Positions 19,313 to 31,487 of a stretch of DNA of 64,000 nucleotides are shown here, in pieces. Each line of letters opens with the position of its first letter. The first letter of the stretch is position 1. This DNA is from Orientallactaga sibirica. Lineage: Eukaryota > Chordata > Mammalia > Rodentia > Dipodidae. The notes beneath the pieces were generated by a model. That model made no database searches. It had not been told where the DNA came from and was given only the letters and a program-made list of their open reading frames with translations. Position numbers and translations under genes: made by a program. The stretch covers positions 28,653,001 through 28,717,000 of the forward strand of contig JAEOAD010000025.1 in NCBI GenBank assembly GCA_036365145.1, written 5' to 3'.

Positions 19313-21449
19313 AACAGGGCAATATCAACCACGTAATGACACCCTCTCCCCCATGAGCAAGTCACCAAACTGAGACAGAAGGACAGAGGGTTGTCTGGAC
19401 TCTGGCCCTATGAGTGCCTCGTAAAAGCCACTACCGATTACAGCGATGCGATGCGATGCAGAGGCCACGCAGCCTTCCCGCTTCCCTGGAAAAGGAGGTA
19501 ATTGCCTCAAGCCGCCTGGCTTCAGAGCCTGGCGAGTCACAGCCATGCTCCTGAGGAGTGGCCAGAGACTGGCCAGAGACACCACAGCGTCTGAACCTGA
19601 CCCCTGACGGGTCAGCAAGGACCCTCGGTCACCTTGGGGAACCTGGACATGGCCAGCCGTGACCTTCGGCCTGTCCTGCCCACACCTCTGGTGGCTCTTC
19701 TCCATTAGGTCCCACTGTCTGGGCTGGAAGGCAAAGCCTGCCAAAACACACCCGGGAAACCGCAGCCCACCGACTCGTCCCTTGACTTCCCTCTCCAGGG
19801 TGGGTGGCAGGGAGCCCTGGCTGATGGGAAAGAGAAGGCCAGGAGGATGGGCAGAGGTCCAGACCTGGGGGTGGGGTGGGTGACAAGAAAGCCATGATGC
19901 TGCAGCAAAGGCTACTACCCAGGACAGGGCAGAATGTCAGCGAGCCTGACATTAGAGGGCAGCCCCAGCTGAGTAGTCTCCCTCCAGCTTTCCCATCACA
20001 CCTCTGAAGACCAGGGAAGATTTTAAAAAAAAGAAGAAAAGAAAAGAAAAAAACCAACCTCCTCTGCTGGAGAGATTATATAACAGCAGCCAACCAACCT
20101 GTCACATCCCCCATGAGGAGCCCCAGGAGCCACCAGGGCCAGAGCCCAAGGCCAGCCTCTGCAGCTCAGGACCCACACACAGGGGATGCACAAGGGACAC
20201 ACTCGCCCCCAGCCAAGCCTCCTGCCCATCCCCCAACTCAGGGTCACGGTGCTCTCTGGTCTGGCTTCTCCCCTTGGCCCCCAGCCTGCAAGGGTTCCAT
20301 GTCTGTCTTCCTTCCTGGCATGAAAGCGGTGCCTGAAAGGACACAGGGACTTGAGCCCTGACACAGATTTGCTGTATGATCCCAGGTAAAAACAAAACAA
20401 CACAAAACAAAACAAACCCCAAAAAGCTAACAACCTCTTCGGTTGCTACAATAGTGCGAGTGAAAAGCCCTACGTTCCCCAGAGCGGCCCCTAATAACAA
20501 TACATGCACACACATATATATGGAAGTATACATGTGGTACATGGGGGGGGGGGCGACATGGGAGTAACACAAAGAAAATACAACTGCTGAGTCCCTAGAA
20601 CCCCAGCATCCATGCTGTGGCAAGCCCGGAAGAAGCTTACACCAAAGCTCCAGTGTCCCCCAGCCACCCTACATAACAAGGTCCTCAACCACTCCCACAA
20701 GCATCCCACCCCACCCCCAAGACGCAGGAAGGAAATTCATTCCCAGGCAGGCCGTGGGAGCTGGGACAGCCAGGCTGAGCACCGAGACTGAACGACCAAG
20801 TGGTCTGGGAACACTGTCAGGGGCCTGCAATGCTGTCCTGGACTGAGACCTCCTCTGGGGCTCCAAGGGGAAGTGGGGAGGTGGGTAGTTTGCAAAACCA
20901 ATGCTTCCAGCCTCAAGCTGGCCTGGGATCCCCTCTGAGAACCAGCTAGAGTAGTCCAAGGTCACCAGCCCCAGACGGCAAACTTCCCATAGTCCTGCTG
21001 CCTGAGACCCACTCAGGGAATGGGGGAGGGAGAAGAACCACCACTAAAGCCAAAGGAGCTAGGCCTCGGAGGGGGTTAAAAAAAAAAAATCAAGAAAGGG
21101 GGCTGGGTACAAGATCCACCCGCTAACCTCACCCCAATGCTCGGGTTGGTACTCAGAAGGACACGCCTGGGTGACCCTGGGGAGCCCAGTGCTGCTGCTG
21201 CTGCTGAGGAAGGGGGACAGTCACCAAGACAGACGACCCTCTCCACTCCCGTCTTTGTGGTGGGGAAACCCGGGACCCCGAAGTCCGTTGGGCTCATCTC
21301 CCAAGAGGTCCCTCATTGGGGACCCCCCCTCGCACTCCCGCCCGGTTCCCGCATGGGCGGAAAGAACGACAGAAGTCCCGTCAGATGTGAGCAGCTGCAA
21401 ACTTCTGCCCAGGGATCCTGCGGCTGACAAACACGATCGGGGAGAAGGG

Positions 21450-22700
21450 AGGAGGGAGGGTGTCCCAGCCAGGGGTCCCCGTGCGACACCTCCACAACGA
21501 CTTAGCCTGCCCGAGTCACGTGCGCTCCCGGGGTGCCTCCCGCCGCGACCCTTCCCCCCGGGTCGCCCGCTATCCGCCCCGCCTGGCCTCCAGCCCTCGG
21601 GTCCCGGCCAGGGCGCGCGGGCCGCCGGCGGCGGAGGAGGAGGGGGGGGTGGATCTCAGATGCCAAGCGCGCGCAGCTGTCACCGGAGACGCCCGGGAGG
21701 CACCGCGGGGGTACAGTCGAAGCCCCCCGACACCCACAAGCCTGCGCCCACCGCGCTCCTCCCACGCCCGAGGGAATTCCGGCCCGCGCCACTCCGTCCT
21801 CCACCACCACCCCCCATCCCACCCCAAGTCCCCGAGCCGGGTCCCTGGGACACCAACATCGACGTCGTCGCCCGGCCCCCGCCATCCAGGATGGAGGGGG
21901 GGTACCCATGCCAACCCTTCGGGACCGTGCAGACCACCCTCCACCACCCCGGGCCCCGGCACGGGGTGGGGGAGGGGCCTCTTAAAGTGGCAGGCGCTTT
22001 CTTTTTCTCTTACTCACCGAAGCCACGCCGCGAGGAGGGGGGGTGGTGGTGGAGGGGAAACAGGGGTGTCACGGAGCGAAGGAGCCGAGAGGCGGGGAGG
22101 GAGGGAGGCCGTCGCCCTGAGCCCCCGGGAATCTTCGGAAAGCAGAAGCCGCGGCTCCTAGGCCAGGGTGGCCCGCGTCCACTGAGGGCCCTGGGCGGCG
22201 CCGGAGGGGCCGGGAGTCCCCTCCCCGTCCGTGCGCACGGGGGGGGAATGGGGACGGGGCGGCGGGGACGGGGCCGAGCGCCCGAGCCACCTCGACGGTT
22301 GTTGATATTTTGCTTCCTTCCTCCTTTTGGGCTCTAAAGGCAACTCCTCCAGCCCCGGAGTCGAGGCCGACGTAGGCACAGCGCAGCCTAGCTTGAGGGG
22401 GTGGGGACGGGAGTGATGGACAGGACAAAGGACCAATGGGGGCGCGTCGCTGGCCGGCAGGGGCGGAGTCTAAGGGAGGCGGTCCCCGGAGAGGCTCCGC
22501 CCCTTAGCTGCCTTCTGCGGGCCGGGCCGCGGCGCAGCCCCACCCCGCTCGGAGAGCCGGCTGCAGCGGCGCGGGGAGCGCGGATCCCTCCGCCTGCTGG
22601 ACCGTGCGAGGCCGGCGGGAGGTGGAGGCAGGCGGCGGGGGGTCCCTCTGAGACGGATGCCAGGCCCGGCCGCGTGTGCATGTGTTGTGTGTGTGTGTGT
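21450..22700. promoter_or_regulatory. MEF2D: CpG island, main MEF2D promoter
   Basis: A stretch dense in CpG and GC boxes (for example gggcgg, ggggcgg). It includes a CCAAT motif at about 22433 and GC boxes at about 22460-22475, upstream on the minus strand of a first-exon donor. Its position, about 13 kb upstream of the ATG exon, fits the known MEF2D layout of a distant noncoding first exon. Long ORFs here (up to 388 codons) are a by-product of GC richness and show no homology that I recognise. Confidence 0.8.
22018..22380 (-). other. MEF2D: MEF2D noncoding exon 1 (5'UTR), 5' end approximate
   Basis: A near-consensus donor, TCG|GTGAGTAAGAG, fixes the exon 3' end at 22018 (donor 22017-22016) and is followed by a pyrimidine/purine shift. 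The transcription start is placed only roughly, between the CCAAT/GC-box zone and this donor. The exon would splice to the ATG exon at 9090. Confidence 0.55.
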
Positions 22701-22906
22701 GTCCCCAAGATCGAGCCCTCGCGGGCAGCGTGCCCACCGTACCAGGAGGGAGACCCGCGACCCCAGAGTTAGGAGCAAGGTCTAAGTACCTAAATTAATT
22801 GAGAGGAGGCTCCTGGCGGTGGGAGCTGCCCCCTCTCCCACTTCCTACCGGGTGACAAAGCTCCCCTTCCACACCACCATGCTCTCTGGGCTGGGGGTGG
22901 GCTTAC

Positions 22907-22957
22907 CTGGGGAGCTCGGCGGCTCCGGCTACCTGGGACAGTCCAGCTGTCCCCTCC
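22907..22957 (-). other. Candidate alternative MEF2D first exon with TATA-like promoter
   Basis: On the minus strand, TTTAAAT lies at 22992-22986 and an inverted CCAAT at 23015-23011. About 30 bp downstream a start near 22957 would give a roughly 50-nt exon ending CCCCAG|GTAAGC at 22907. The arrangement CCAAT, TATA-like, start, donor is complete and correctly spaced. It lies about 0.9 kb upstream of the main exon 1. Use is inference. Confidence 0.4.
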
Positions 22958-23488
22958 CCGGGCCCGGCTCAGCTGACGCTCAGCCATTTAAAGTGACAGC
23001 CTGGAGTCCTCCAATAAGCTAATCTAAAGTGCCTGTGGTCCCTAACAGCATGTACAATTACTGTCTAGGGTAAGGGGGGCCTCAGAGACCACCTCCCCTC
23101 CCGCACAGGAAACATCCACAAGCGTCTTACTAAACAAGCAATAGTAGCTCTTTAAAAGCTCCCCCTCCCTTTTTTTTTTTTTTAAATTCCTGGTTGCCTC
23201 AAGGCATGAGTTTTTTAAGTACCCTACAAGGAATGTGAGCACCCAGTGCTCGGGGACACTGACCCCATCACACTTCCTGTCCAGCATCCCTGTCACTTCC
23301 AAGTCCTCCACTCGGAGCTGGAGGAAGTGATAGTCTGCAGGAAGACTTCAGGACAGAAGGAAACAGGCTTGAGTCTGATTTACTGGACAAAGCCCCCTTC
23401 TGATTCGTGCAGGAGAGGGCCGCATGTGGTGGGTTAGAATGTCAATTTTTCAGTCTCGCTGTTTGGGTTGAAATTCTTCTTGCACTGT

Positions 23489-24158
23489 TTTTTTTTTGTT
23501 TGTTTGTTTGCTTGTTTTTGTTTTTCGAGGTAGGGTCACACTCTGGCCCAGGCTGACCTGGAATTCACTATGTAGTCTCAGACTGGCCTCGAACTCACGG
23601 TAATCCTCTTCCCTCTGCCTCCAGAGTACTGGGATTAAAGGCGTGTGCCACCACACCTGGCTTTAAACATTTTATTTTATTATTATTATTATTTTGAGCA
23701 CTGTCTTCCCCCACCCCCACCCCCACCCCTGAGATAGGGTTTCACTCTAGCTCAGGCTGACCTGGAATTCACTATGTAGTCTCAGGGTGGCCTTGAACTC
23801 ACTGGGATCCTCCTACCTCTGTTGGGATTAAAGGCATGTGCCACCACACCTGGCATCTTTTTTTTTTTTTTTTTAAACACAACCCTCCTTTATACCGCAT
23901 GGTCCCCTTAAGACAGGTGGCAAGAACAGTAGCTCGTGAATTTACTGTGAAGATTAACTTAGCTCACAGAAATATACTGTACCTGGGCTCCATTAGGCCA
24001 CAGGGTGTTCTCAAGACTCCTTTTAGCATAGTAGTGCATGACTTTAATCCCAGGAAGCAGAGGATCGTTGTGAGTTCGAGGCAACCCTGAGACTACATAG
24101 TGAATTCCAAGTCAGCCTGGGCTAGAGCAAAACCCAAAAAAAAAAAAAAAAAAAAAAA
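23489..24158. mobile_element. SINE cluster: B1(-), B1(-), B1(+)
   Basis: Antisense B1-like copies lie at about 23489-23662 and 23667-23854; the second contains a (CCCCA)n stretch. A plus copy lies at about 24018-24158 with an A-tail. They mark the start of the SINE-dense intergenic zone upstream of MEF2D. Confidence 0.88.
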
Positions 24159-24517
24159 GTCCTTTTAGACCGCCGAGTCCAGGCAAGTTCAGCGGGTACA
24201 TGAACTTCCCAAATAGGAAGCCAACAGGCTGAATTCCTGGCCCCCTCTTCAGGAAACCTGACTTACACAGGGTCCCACATGTAGCACCTTACGACAGTTG
24301 GCTGCTAGTGTAGAAGGTGGGGCGCTCAACAGAGATGCCAGTTCTCCTTGCTCGGCAAGGCTGGCTTGCCCCAAGACTTAAGGTAGACAGGGGCTCATCT
24401 GCTCCCCCACCCCACCCCAGGGACTTGGAGAGCAGACTCTTGTGTGGGCTTGAGGCTGTGGTGGGAGCAGGATAGGAGAGTGCCCCTGCAATGTGGAACC
24501 TCCCTCACTTGTAGCCT

Positions 24518-24599
24518 CTATTTTTAGTGCTTCCCCAGGCTGGAGAAACCGTTTAGTCATCAGGGTGTTTATTTTCCGGCTGTTTCCGACGTCGGGAAA
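24518..24599. promoter_or_regulatory. Upstream MEF2 site with nearby palindrome, candidate enhancer
   Basis: CTATTTTTAG (24518-24527) matches the MEF2 consensus exactly. It is followed by gtgtttattttccggc and by TTTCCGACGTCGGGAAA (24583-24599), which contains the 10-bp palindrome CCGACGTCGG. The block sits in about 1 kb of unique sequence (24165-25230), which also has CCAAT and inverted CCAAT motifs at about 24948 and 24986. Confidence 0.45.
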
Positions 24600-25233
24600 G
24601 CAGAATGTTGAGACTGGAGAGATCCAGGGCTTCTGGAAAAGACTTCTTAGGAACAGGCCTGGGAATACAGTCTTCAGACCATTGGGTCCCAGCTCATAGG
24701 AAAAACAAATCAAAAAAACCATGGCTGGCAGGGGGCGGCCACGCTCCCAGGAGACTAACCGAGCTGAATTCTCAACCTGCCTCAAGTCTGGAGGCTCCCT
24801 AAGCCAGAGACCCCTTTGGCTCAACACTAACTTGAAACTTTTCCCCACAAACATAAGGTGACCCAGAAGGAAATCCTCTTCCAGAATCCCCCTCCCCAAC
24901 CTCCTGTAGACCAGCGTGGCAAGCCTCCCGCCAACCACAGCGCCAACCAATCTCTGCCAGAGGCAGGACTACTAGAGCACTGATTGGCTGCCAGGACCTC
25001 CCAGGCCTGGAATGTTGGGTCCTTAACAAAGGAATGAGGAAAGAAGGTGAGTCACCTGGGGAGGGTATTAAAGGGCCAGCAGGAGGGAAAAGGGAGTGAA
25101 AAGCTAGCTCTATAGAGATGGAGATGGTGACAAACACGTGGGGCAGAATTTATAATGCAGAGAAAATGTCCTGTGAGAGGAAGAGTAACAAGCATCAGGC
25201 CTTGATCTCCATGGAGGGCTAAAAAAGACCAAC

Positions 25234-26545
25234 ATGGACTGGAGAGATGGCTCAGCAGTTAAACGCACTTACTTGCAAAACCTGGTGGACTGGGGTTCGA
25301 TTCCCCATTATGAGATGAACAAAATGGCACTTATGTTTGCAGTGGCAGGAAGCCCTGGCGTGCCCATAGTCACTCATTCTGTGTTGGTCTCTCTCTCTTT
25401 TTTTTTCCATGACCTGGAATTCACTATATAGTCTCAGGGTGGCCTTGAACTCACAGTGATCCTCCTGCCTCTGCCTGGGATTAAAGGCATACGCTACCAT
25501 GCCCGGCTGGTCTCTCAAATATTTTAACTTTACTTATTTTATGAGAGAGAAAATGGGTGCACTAGGACCTCTAGGCACTGCAAGCGAACTCCAGATGTAT
25601 GTGCCACCTTGTGCATCTTGCTTTATGTGGGTCCTGGGAATCAAGGCTTTGTAGGCAAGCGCCTTAACCACCAAGCCATCTCTCCAGCCCACTCTGTAGT
25701 CTTAGGGTGGCCTTGAACTCACGGTGATCCTTCTACCTCTGCCTCCTGAGTGCTGGGATTAAAGGCGTTGTACCACCATGCATGGCTTCCAATAACCCTG
25801 TTTTTTGAAGGGACTCAGTGGTTAAAGGTGCTTGCAAAGCCTCAGGCTTGCAAATCTTAACAGCCTGGGTTCGATTACCAGTACCCACATAAAGCCAGAT
25901 GCATTACCATACTCACTCTGTCTCTCTCTCAGTTAAATAAGTAAAATTTTTAAATGAAAGTAATGTATGAGGGTAGAGAGATGGCTTAGCGGTTAAGGTG
26001 CTTGCCTGTGAAGCCTAAGGACCCAGGTTTGATTCTCCAGGTCCTGCGTAAGCCAGATGTACATGGTGGCACATGCACCTGGAGTTTATTTGCAGTGGCT
26101 AGAGGCCCTGGCACGCCCATTCTCTCTCTCCCTCTCCCTCTCTCTTGTCTCAAATAAATAAATAAGAAAAAAATAAGTAATGTTTTGCTGGGTATGCCTT
26201 TAATTCCAGCACTTGGGAGGCAGAGGTAGGAGGATCGCTGAGTTCGAGGCCACCCTGAGATTACATAGTGAATTCCAGGTCAGCCTGGGCTAGAGTGAGA
26301 CCCTACAATGAAAAAAAAAAAGTAATGTTGGAAGTTAGGCAGAAATAGGACTTCTTGAAAACAGGGCTGGGGAGATGGCCCAGTGGTTAAGGGTGCTTGA
26401 AAAGTATTCATTTCTCCAGCCAACTATATAAAACTGGAGGGGCTTTTGTTTGCAAAAGGCGCGTGCGCACGTGCATGTGTGTGTGTGTGTGTGTGTGTGT
26501 GCGCGTGTGCGCGCGCGCACGCGTGCAAGTAAATAAATTAAAAAA
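25234..26545. mobile_element. SINE cluster upstream of MEF2D
   Basis: The order is: B2-like(+) 25234-25405, B1 fragment(-) 25405-25508, B2-like(-) 25510-25690, B1 fragment(-) 25691-25785, B2-like(+) 25806-25950, B2-like(+) 25972-26165, B1(+) 26188-26325, and a truncated B2-like(+) 26365-26450. The last runs into a (TG)n/(CG) alternating purine-pyrimidine tract at about 26458-26526 and an A-run. B2-like copies show the agagatggct head and the ggttcgatt B box. Confidence 0.85.
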
Positions 26546-27946
26546 AAAAAAAAAAAGGAAATGACTCAGTAAATTATTTTCTTCTGGCCCCTGGACTTTG
26601 CATCCCAGAATCCTCTGGGTGGAAAATGACAGCGGGCTCAGAAGCTTGGTTCTCATGTTTCCTCCCTTAACTCTGCTTGCACACAAGTCTCTCTTCTCGA
26701 GAAAAGTCAGCTAGCTGCCCAAAGTTGCTATAGAATCCCCCAGGGGCCTTAAGGACACTTAGATGCCATCAAAGTCCTAAAGAGAATACCGTGTAAACTC
26801 GGTCAACTCCCCTGCGGCGTCATCGCCCAGCACTTCTACTGGGAACTGAACTCTACATGCCTTTTACCCTCCCATTCCTAGGCTTCCCCAGGCTAATTGA
26901 GTTTATACAGGTTTGGCCGTCCTCACCCTTCCTTTCTCAGGACTGTTTGTCTGTCTGTCTGTCCTTCCACAATGCAGAGACTTTCCTGCCATGCGGGTCG
27001 GGCGGGCCTCCCTCTCCCCTTTCCCTTTCCAATCCCCTTTCCCACCCAGCTCATCCACCAGGCTGAAATTCTTTCTCTAGTTTTTGGGTGATCCCAGCAA
27101 AGACCACTCACTCCACCCCCACACACACTCTCCCCACAACTGCCACCTTGCTGGTGAACAGGGCTCTCAGCCCGGGTAGGGTGGTTGGGCGCAAATAGTC
27201 TCCACGTGCGCTTGGGGCGCTTGGGGCCTGCGGGGAGGCTGCGTGTCACTCTGCCCAAGGCCACTCACGCTGGCCCGCCTCGGGGGTCAGTCTCTGCAGC
27301 TCCCAGGCTCACTTAGTGGCTGCAGGGCTGTGCAGCGCCTGCAAGGAATGTGCTTAGCAAATGTGTGGGGATCTGGGCCCCCCATAACTTCACTTCAGGC
27401 CAGTGTGTGTGTGTGTGTAGTGGGGTGAGAGGCGGGATGGCAGAATCCAGCAGCTGACCAAAGCCATGCGGGCACAGTGGTGCTCTGAACTGGGGTGCCT
27501 GAATGTCTGGGACCAGACCCGGGGCAAAGGGCAGAAGCCCCACCCTAGAGGTGAGGGGCAGGGAGGGGGGTGCCAAAGCCAAGGCCCAGGTCCGAGCACG
27601 CCCCCCTCCCCGCAGGAGCTCCCGGCCCCCCGGCTGGGCAGGATGTGGTGGCAGCTGCAGGAGGGTGGGCAGGATGTGGGGGTGGGGGCAGCTGAAACGC
27701 AGTCATGTCCCCAGCTCCTCCCTCCATCTCTCCTGCACCCCCCACCCCTTGCCGGTCACGTGCTCCCAGCCTGGGCACCGACGGACTATTTCCCCCTTCC
27801 CGCGGAAGGACATGCAGACGGCGCACAGAAGAGCGGACGCCGACTTCAGCCGCACCTCTCCATTTTCTTGCCCCTATAGCCTAGGACAGAAAGTTTGCTC
27901 AATCCACGTTTGGGTAAAGCACTGATCCTAACTCCAGAGCGGTCCC

Positions 27947-28055
27947 TTTAAATGCAAATGAACCGCCTTCTCCCTCGTCGTCCCCCCACCCCCATCCCAA
28001 CTTGGCTCCGCGTGCCCAGACTCCACCAGCTGCTATTGACGTCACGCGTGCGTCA
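27947..28055. promoter_or_regulatory. CRE, octamer and TTTAAA module in a CpG-rich block
   Basis: A full palindromic CRE, TGACGTCA (28037-28044), is followed by a CGTCA half site (28051-28055). About 80 bp away is an octamer ATGCAAAT (27952-27959) overlapping TTTAAA (27947-27952). Read on the minus strand the order is CRE, ATTTGCAT, TTTAAA, a plausible promoter pointing toward MEF2D. The surrounding 27.1-28.1 kb is unique and CpG-rich. The transcript, if any, is unknown. Confidence 0.45.
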
Positions 28056-28289
28056 GCGTCGCCAGCCCAACCAGACGGCACGTGGAGGGGAGGAGGATGA
28101 AGCCTGTCTTAAAGGGCCAGTCGCTCCCGGGCAGCTTGCCTGCCTGCCGGGTTACTGTCATGAGATGTAGCCTTGAAAAGAATAAAGTGGGATGCTGGAA
28201 AAATCTGTTGGAGCATGAAGAATTGCAGGGTAGACATTAAGAAGGGCTTCACAGAATAGGAGCGTGCATTCTTTTTCCCTTTTTCTTTC

Positions 28290-28375
28290 TTTTTGTTGGT
28301 AGGGCTTGAACCCAGGGCCTCACACATGCTAAGCCCCTCCCCACACTTTACCAGTGAGCTTACATGCCCCAGCTC
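28290..28375 (-). mobile_element. ID/tRNA-Ala-like SINE fragment
   Basis: Antisense fragment reading aacccagggcctcacacatg ctaagccc, typical of the rodent ID family. It lies in a unique stretch downstream of the CRE block. Confidence 0.6.
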
Positions 28376-28811
28376 AAGAGGGTACAGACTCAGCCAGGCC
28401 GTTCGTTTAGATGCCTCCAGAAGTTTGGGGTTTTTGTGCCTGGGAAAGAAACCCAGGAACAAGAAAAGTAGGACAAATTCAAGTAAAGGAGGGCCTTAAG
28501 ACTAATGACGTCACTCTTTCCCCCTCACACTGCCCAGTGTGTCCATCAGGGCAAGGACTTCCGTTCTCTTCTACCCCCACTCCTAGAACAGAGCACGTAA
28601 TGGGTGCTCTGAGGGGTTGAAGGATGTGGAAATTAATGCTCTGACCCCCGAGTAGAGCCACCCCTGTTCAGGAGGATTTCCCTAAGGAGCTGCCCGCACA
28701 TAAGCGCACACACTCAGCTATCACCTGCGCCTGCGCCGTGCACGAACCTCTCTTCCTTCCTTCCTTTAGAGACATGGTGCAATGGAATCATATGAACCTG
28801 GGTTCCAACTC

Positions 28812-28990
28812 CTTTTCTACTGTGGAACTCACAGCGATCCTCCTGCCTCTGCCTCCCAAGTGCTGGGATTAAAGGCATGCGCCACCACACCCCGCTTAGC
28901 TTTTTTTTCTTTTTTCTTTTCTTTTTCTTTCTTCTTTCTTTCTTTCTTTCTTTCTTTTTTTTTTTTCTGCATGCACCACTTTGTACATCT
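28812..28990 (-). mobile_element. B1 fragment, (TTTC)n tract and start of a B2-like SINE
   Basis: An antisense B1 3' half (28812-28900), a pyrimidine tract of ttct/tttc units (28901-28965), then an antisense B2-like body that runs across the left edge of the tandem duplication. Confidence 0.8.
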
Positions 28991-29760
28991 GGCTTGATGT
29001 GGGTACTGGGGAATCAAACCCAAGTGAGCAGGCTTTGCAAACAAGCACCTTTCACGGCTGAGCCCCTTGTTTACTAGTGGAACGACCACGAGCCTGTCTC
29101 TACCTCTGATGGCTGCCGGGTGGGGTCAGTTCTGCTATACAGACTTGCTGTGCACATTGAATATGGCCATTTCTATGACGCTCTTACATAGCATGTACTG
29201 TGTAGCAAGCACTCGGGAACGGTGAGAAGGTGGGAGGGACCTTGTTAGTTTGCTCGTTTCAAGACAGGGTCTTAGCATGCAGCACAGACTGTTCTAGCAC
29301 CTTCCACCATATGCCTGGTGACTATTGGGATTGCAGACACAGGGCACCAGGCCTGGCCAAGAGCTGGTTTTAGGGTGGTTCTCTCCCTCGCTAAACTAAG
29401 CTTCTCACGAACAGTGCAGGGCTGGGGAGGTGCCTCAGTGGTTAAAGGTACTTTCTTGCAAAGCCTGCCAACCCGGGTTCAATTCCCCAGTACCCACGTA
29501 AACCAATTGTACTCTCTCTCACTCTCTCTCTCTCTTACAAATAAATAAAATATAAAAAATATTTTTAAGGGCTGGAGATGGCTTAGTGGTTAAGGCGCTT
29601 GCCTGCAAAGCCAAAGGACCCTGGTTCGATTCTTCAGGACCCACGTAAGCCAGATGCACAAGGGGATGCATGCATCTGGAGTTCCTTTGTAGTGGCTGGA
29701 GGCCCTGGCGTGCCCATTCTCTCTCTTTCTGCCTCTCCCTCTTTCTGTCTCTCTCTGAAA

Positions 29761-29803
<43 letters not shown>

Positions 29804-30670
29804 AATATTTAAAAACATTTTTAAAAATTTTTAAATGTCTGAATGAGAGCTAGTATTGTAGTTCAATAATAGAATGTTTTGCCTAGCACATGTGAGGCCC
29901 TGGATCATCCTTAGCAGAGAAAGAGGGAGAGGGGAAGGGAGGGAGAAAGAGAGGAACATACAAAATAAAAATAAAATTTATGAGCTGCGCATGGTGGCAC
30001 ATGCCTTTAATCCCAGCACTCGGGAGGCAGAGGTAGGAGGATCACTGTGAGTTCAAGGCCACCCTAAGACTACAGAGTGAATTCCAGGTCAGCCTGGGCT
30101 ACAGTGAGACCCTACCTTGAAAAACCAATAATAATAATATAATAATAATAATAATAAATAAAATAAAAATAAAATTTAGTCAGGTGTGGTGGTAAATGCC
30201 TTTAATCCCAGCACTTGGGAGGCAGAGTTAGGAGGTTCACCATGAGTTCCAGGCCAGCCTTAGACTACAATTACAAGTTACTCTGGGCTAGAGCAAGACC
30301 CTACCTCAAAAAAACAAAAAACAAAACAAAACAAAAAAAGGCGGGAGTGATGGTGCAGGTCTTTAATCCCAGCACTTGGGAGGCAGAGGTAGGAGGATCA
30401 CCATGAGTTCGAGGGCACCCTGAGACTACATAGTTAATTCCAGGTCAGCCTGGGCCAGAGTGAGACCCTACTTTGAAAAAAAAATACTGTTTAGGGCTGT
30501 AGAGATGGCTAAGTAGTTAAGTAAGTAGTTAAGGCACTTGCCTGAAAAGCCTAAGGATTGGGGTTCGATTCCCCAGTACCCATGTAAGCCAGATGCACAA
30601 AGTGACACATCATGTGGAGTTTGTTCTTGCAGTGGCTAGAAGCCCTGGTGGGCCCATTGTCACCTCTCTC
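28991..30670. repeat. Tandem segmental duplication, copy 1 (1,680 bp)
   Basis: It starts at ggcttgatgtgggtactggg and ends cccattgtcacctctctc. It contains unique sequence (about 29073-29415), B2-like SINEs (29416-29560, 29569-29800), an ID-like fragment (about 29848-29920) and three B1(+) elements (29982-30135, 30176-30340, 30341-30480), then a B2-like element (30490-30670). The second copy follows directly with the same order and only scattered differences. Confidence 0.95.
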
Positions 30671-31444
30671 GGCTTGATGTGGGTACTGGGAATCAAACCC
30701 AAGTGAGCAGGCTTTGCAAACAAGCACCTTTCACGGCTGAGCCCCTTGTTTACTAGTGGAACGACCACGAGCCTGTCTCTACCTCTGATGGCTGCCGGGT
30801 GGGGTCAGTTCTGCTATATAGACTTGCTGTGCACATTGAATATGGCCATTTCTATGACGCTCTTACATAGCATGTACTGTGTAGCAAGCACTGAGAACGG
30901 TGAGAAGGTGGGAGGGACCTTGTTAGTTTGCTCGTTTCAAGACAGGGTCTTAGCATGCAGCACAGACTGTTCTAGCACCTTCCACCATATGCCTGGTGAC
31001 TATTGGGATTGCAGACACAGGGCACCAGGCCTGGCCAAGAGCTGGTTTTAGGGTGGTTCTCTCCCTCGCTAAACTAAGCTTCTCACGAACAGTGCAGGGC
31101 TGGGGAGGTGCCTCAGTGGTTAAAGGTACTTTCTTGCAAAGCCTGCCAACCCGGGTTCAATTCCCAGTACCCAACGTAAACCAATTGTACTCTCTCTCAC
31201 TCTCTCTCTCTCTCTCTTACAAATAAATAAAATATAAAAAATATTTTTAAGGGCTGGAGAAATGGCTTAGTGGTTAAGGCGCTTGCCTGCAAAGCCAAAG
31301 GACCCTGGTTCGATTCTTCAGGACCCACGTAAGCCAGATGCACAAGGGGATGCATGCATCTGGAGTTCCTTTGTAGTGGCTGGAGGCCCTGGCGTGCCCA
31401 TTCTCTCTCTTTCTGCCTCTCCCTCTTTCTGTCTCTCTCTGAAA

Positions 31445-31487
<43 letters not shown>

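Noticed and set aside
21171..22337. A 388-codon plus-strand ORF and several others
   Set aside because: They sit in the CpG island, where stop codons are scarce. Composition is Pro/Arg/Gly-rich without any recognisable motif, and they overlap the MEF2D promoter.
24378..24950. 190-codon minus ORF upstream of MEF2D
   Set aside because: No recognisable domain, no splice or promoter context, and it overlaps the MEF2-site block on noncoding unique DNA; probably chance.
29318..31226. Identical pair of 76-codon ORFs considered as duplicated small genes
   Set aside because: Both lie within SINE-bearing tandem-duplicate DNA, the frame runs into SINE sequence, and there is no family motif.
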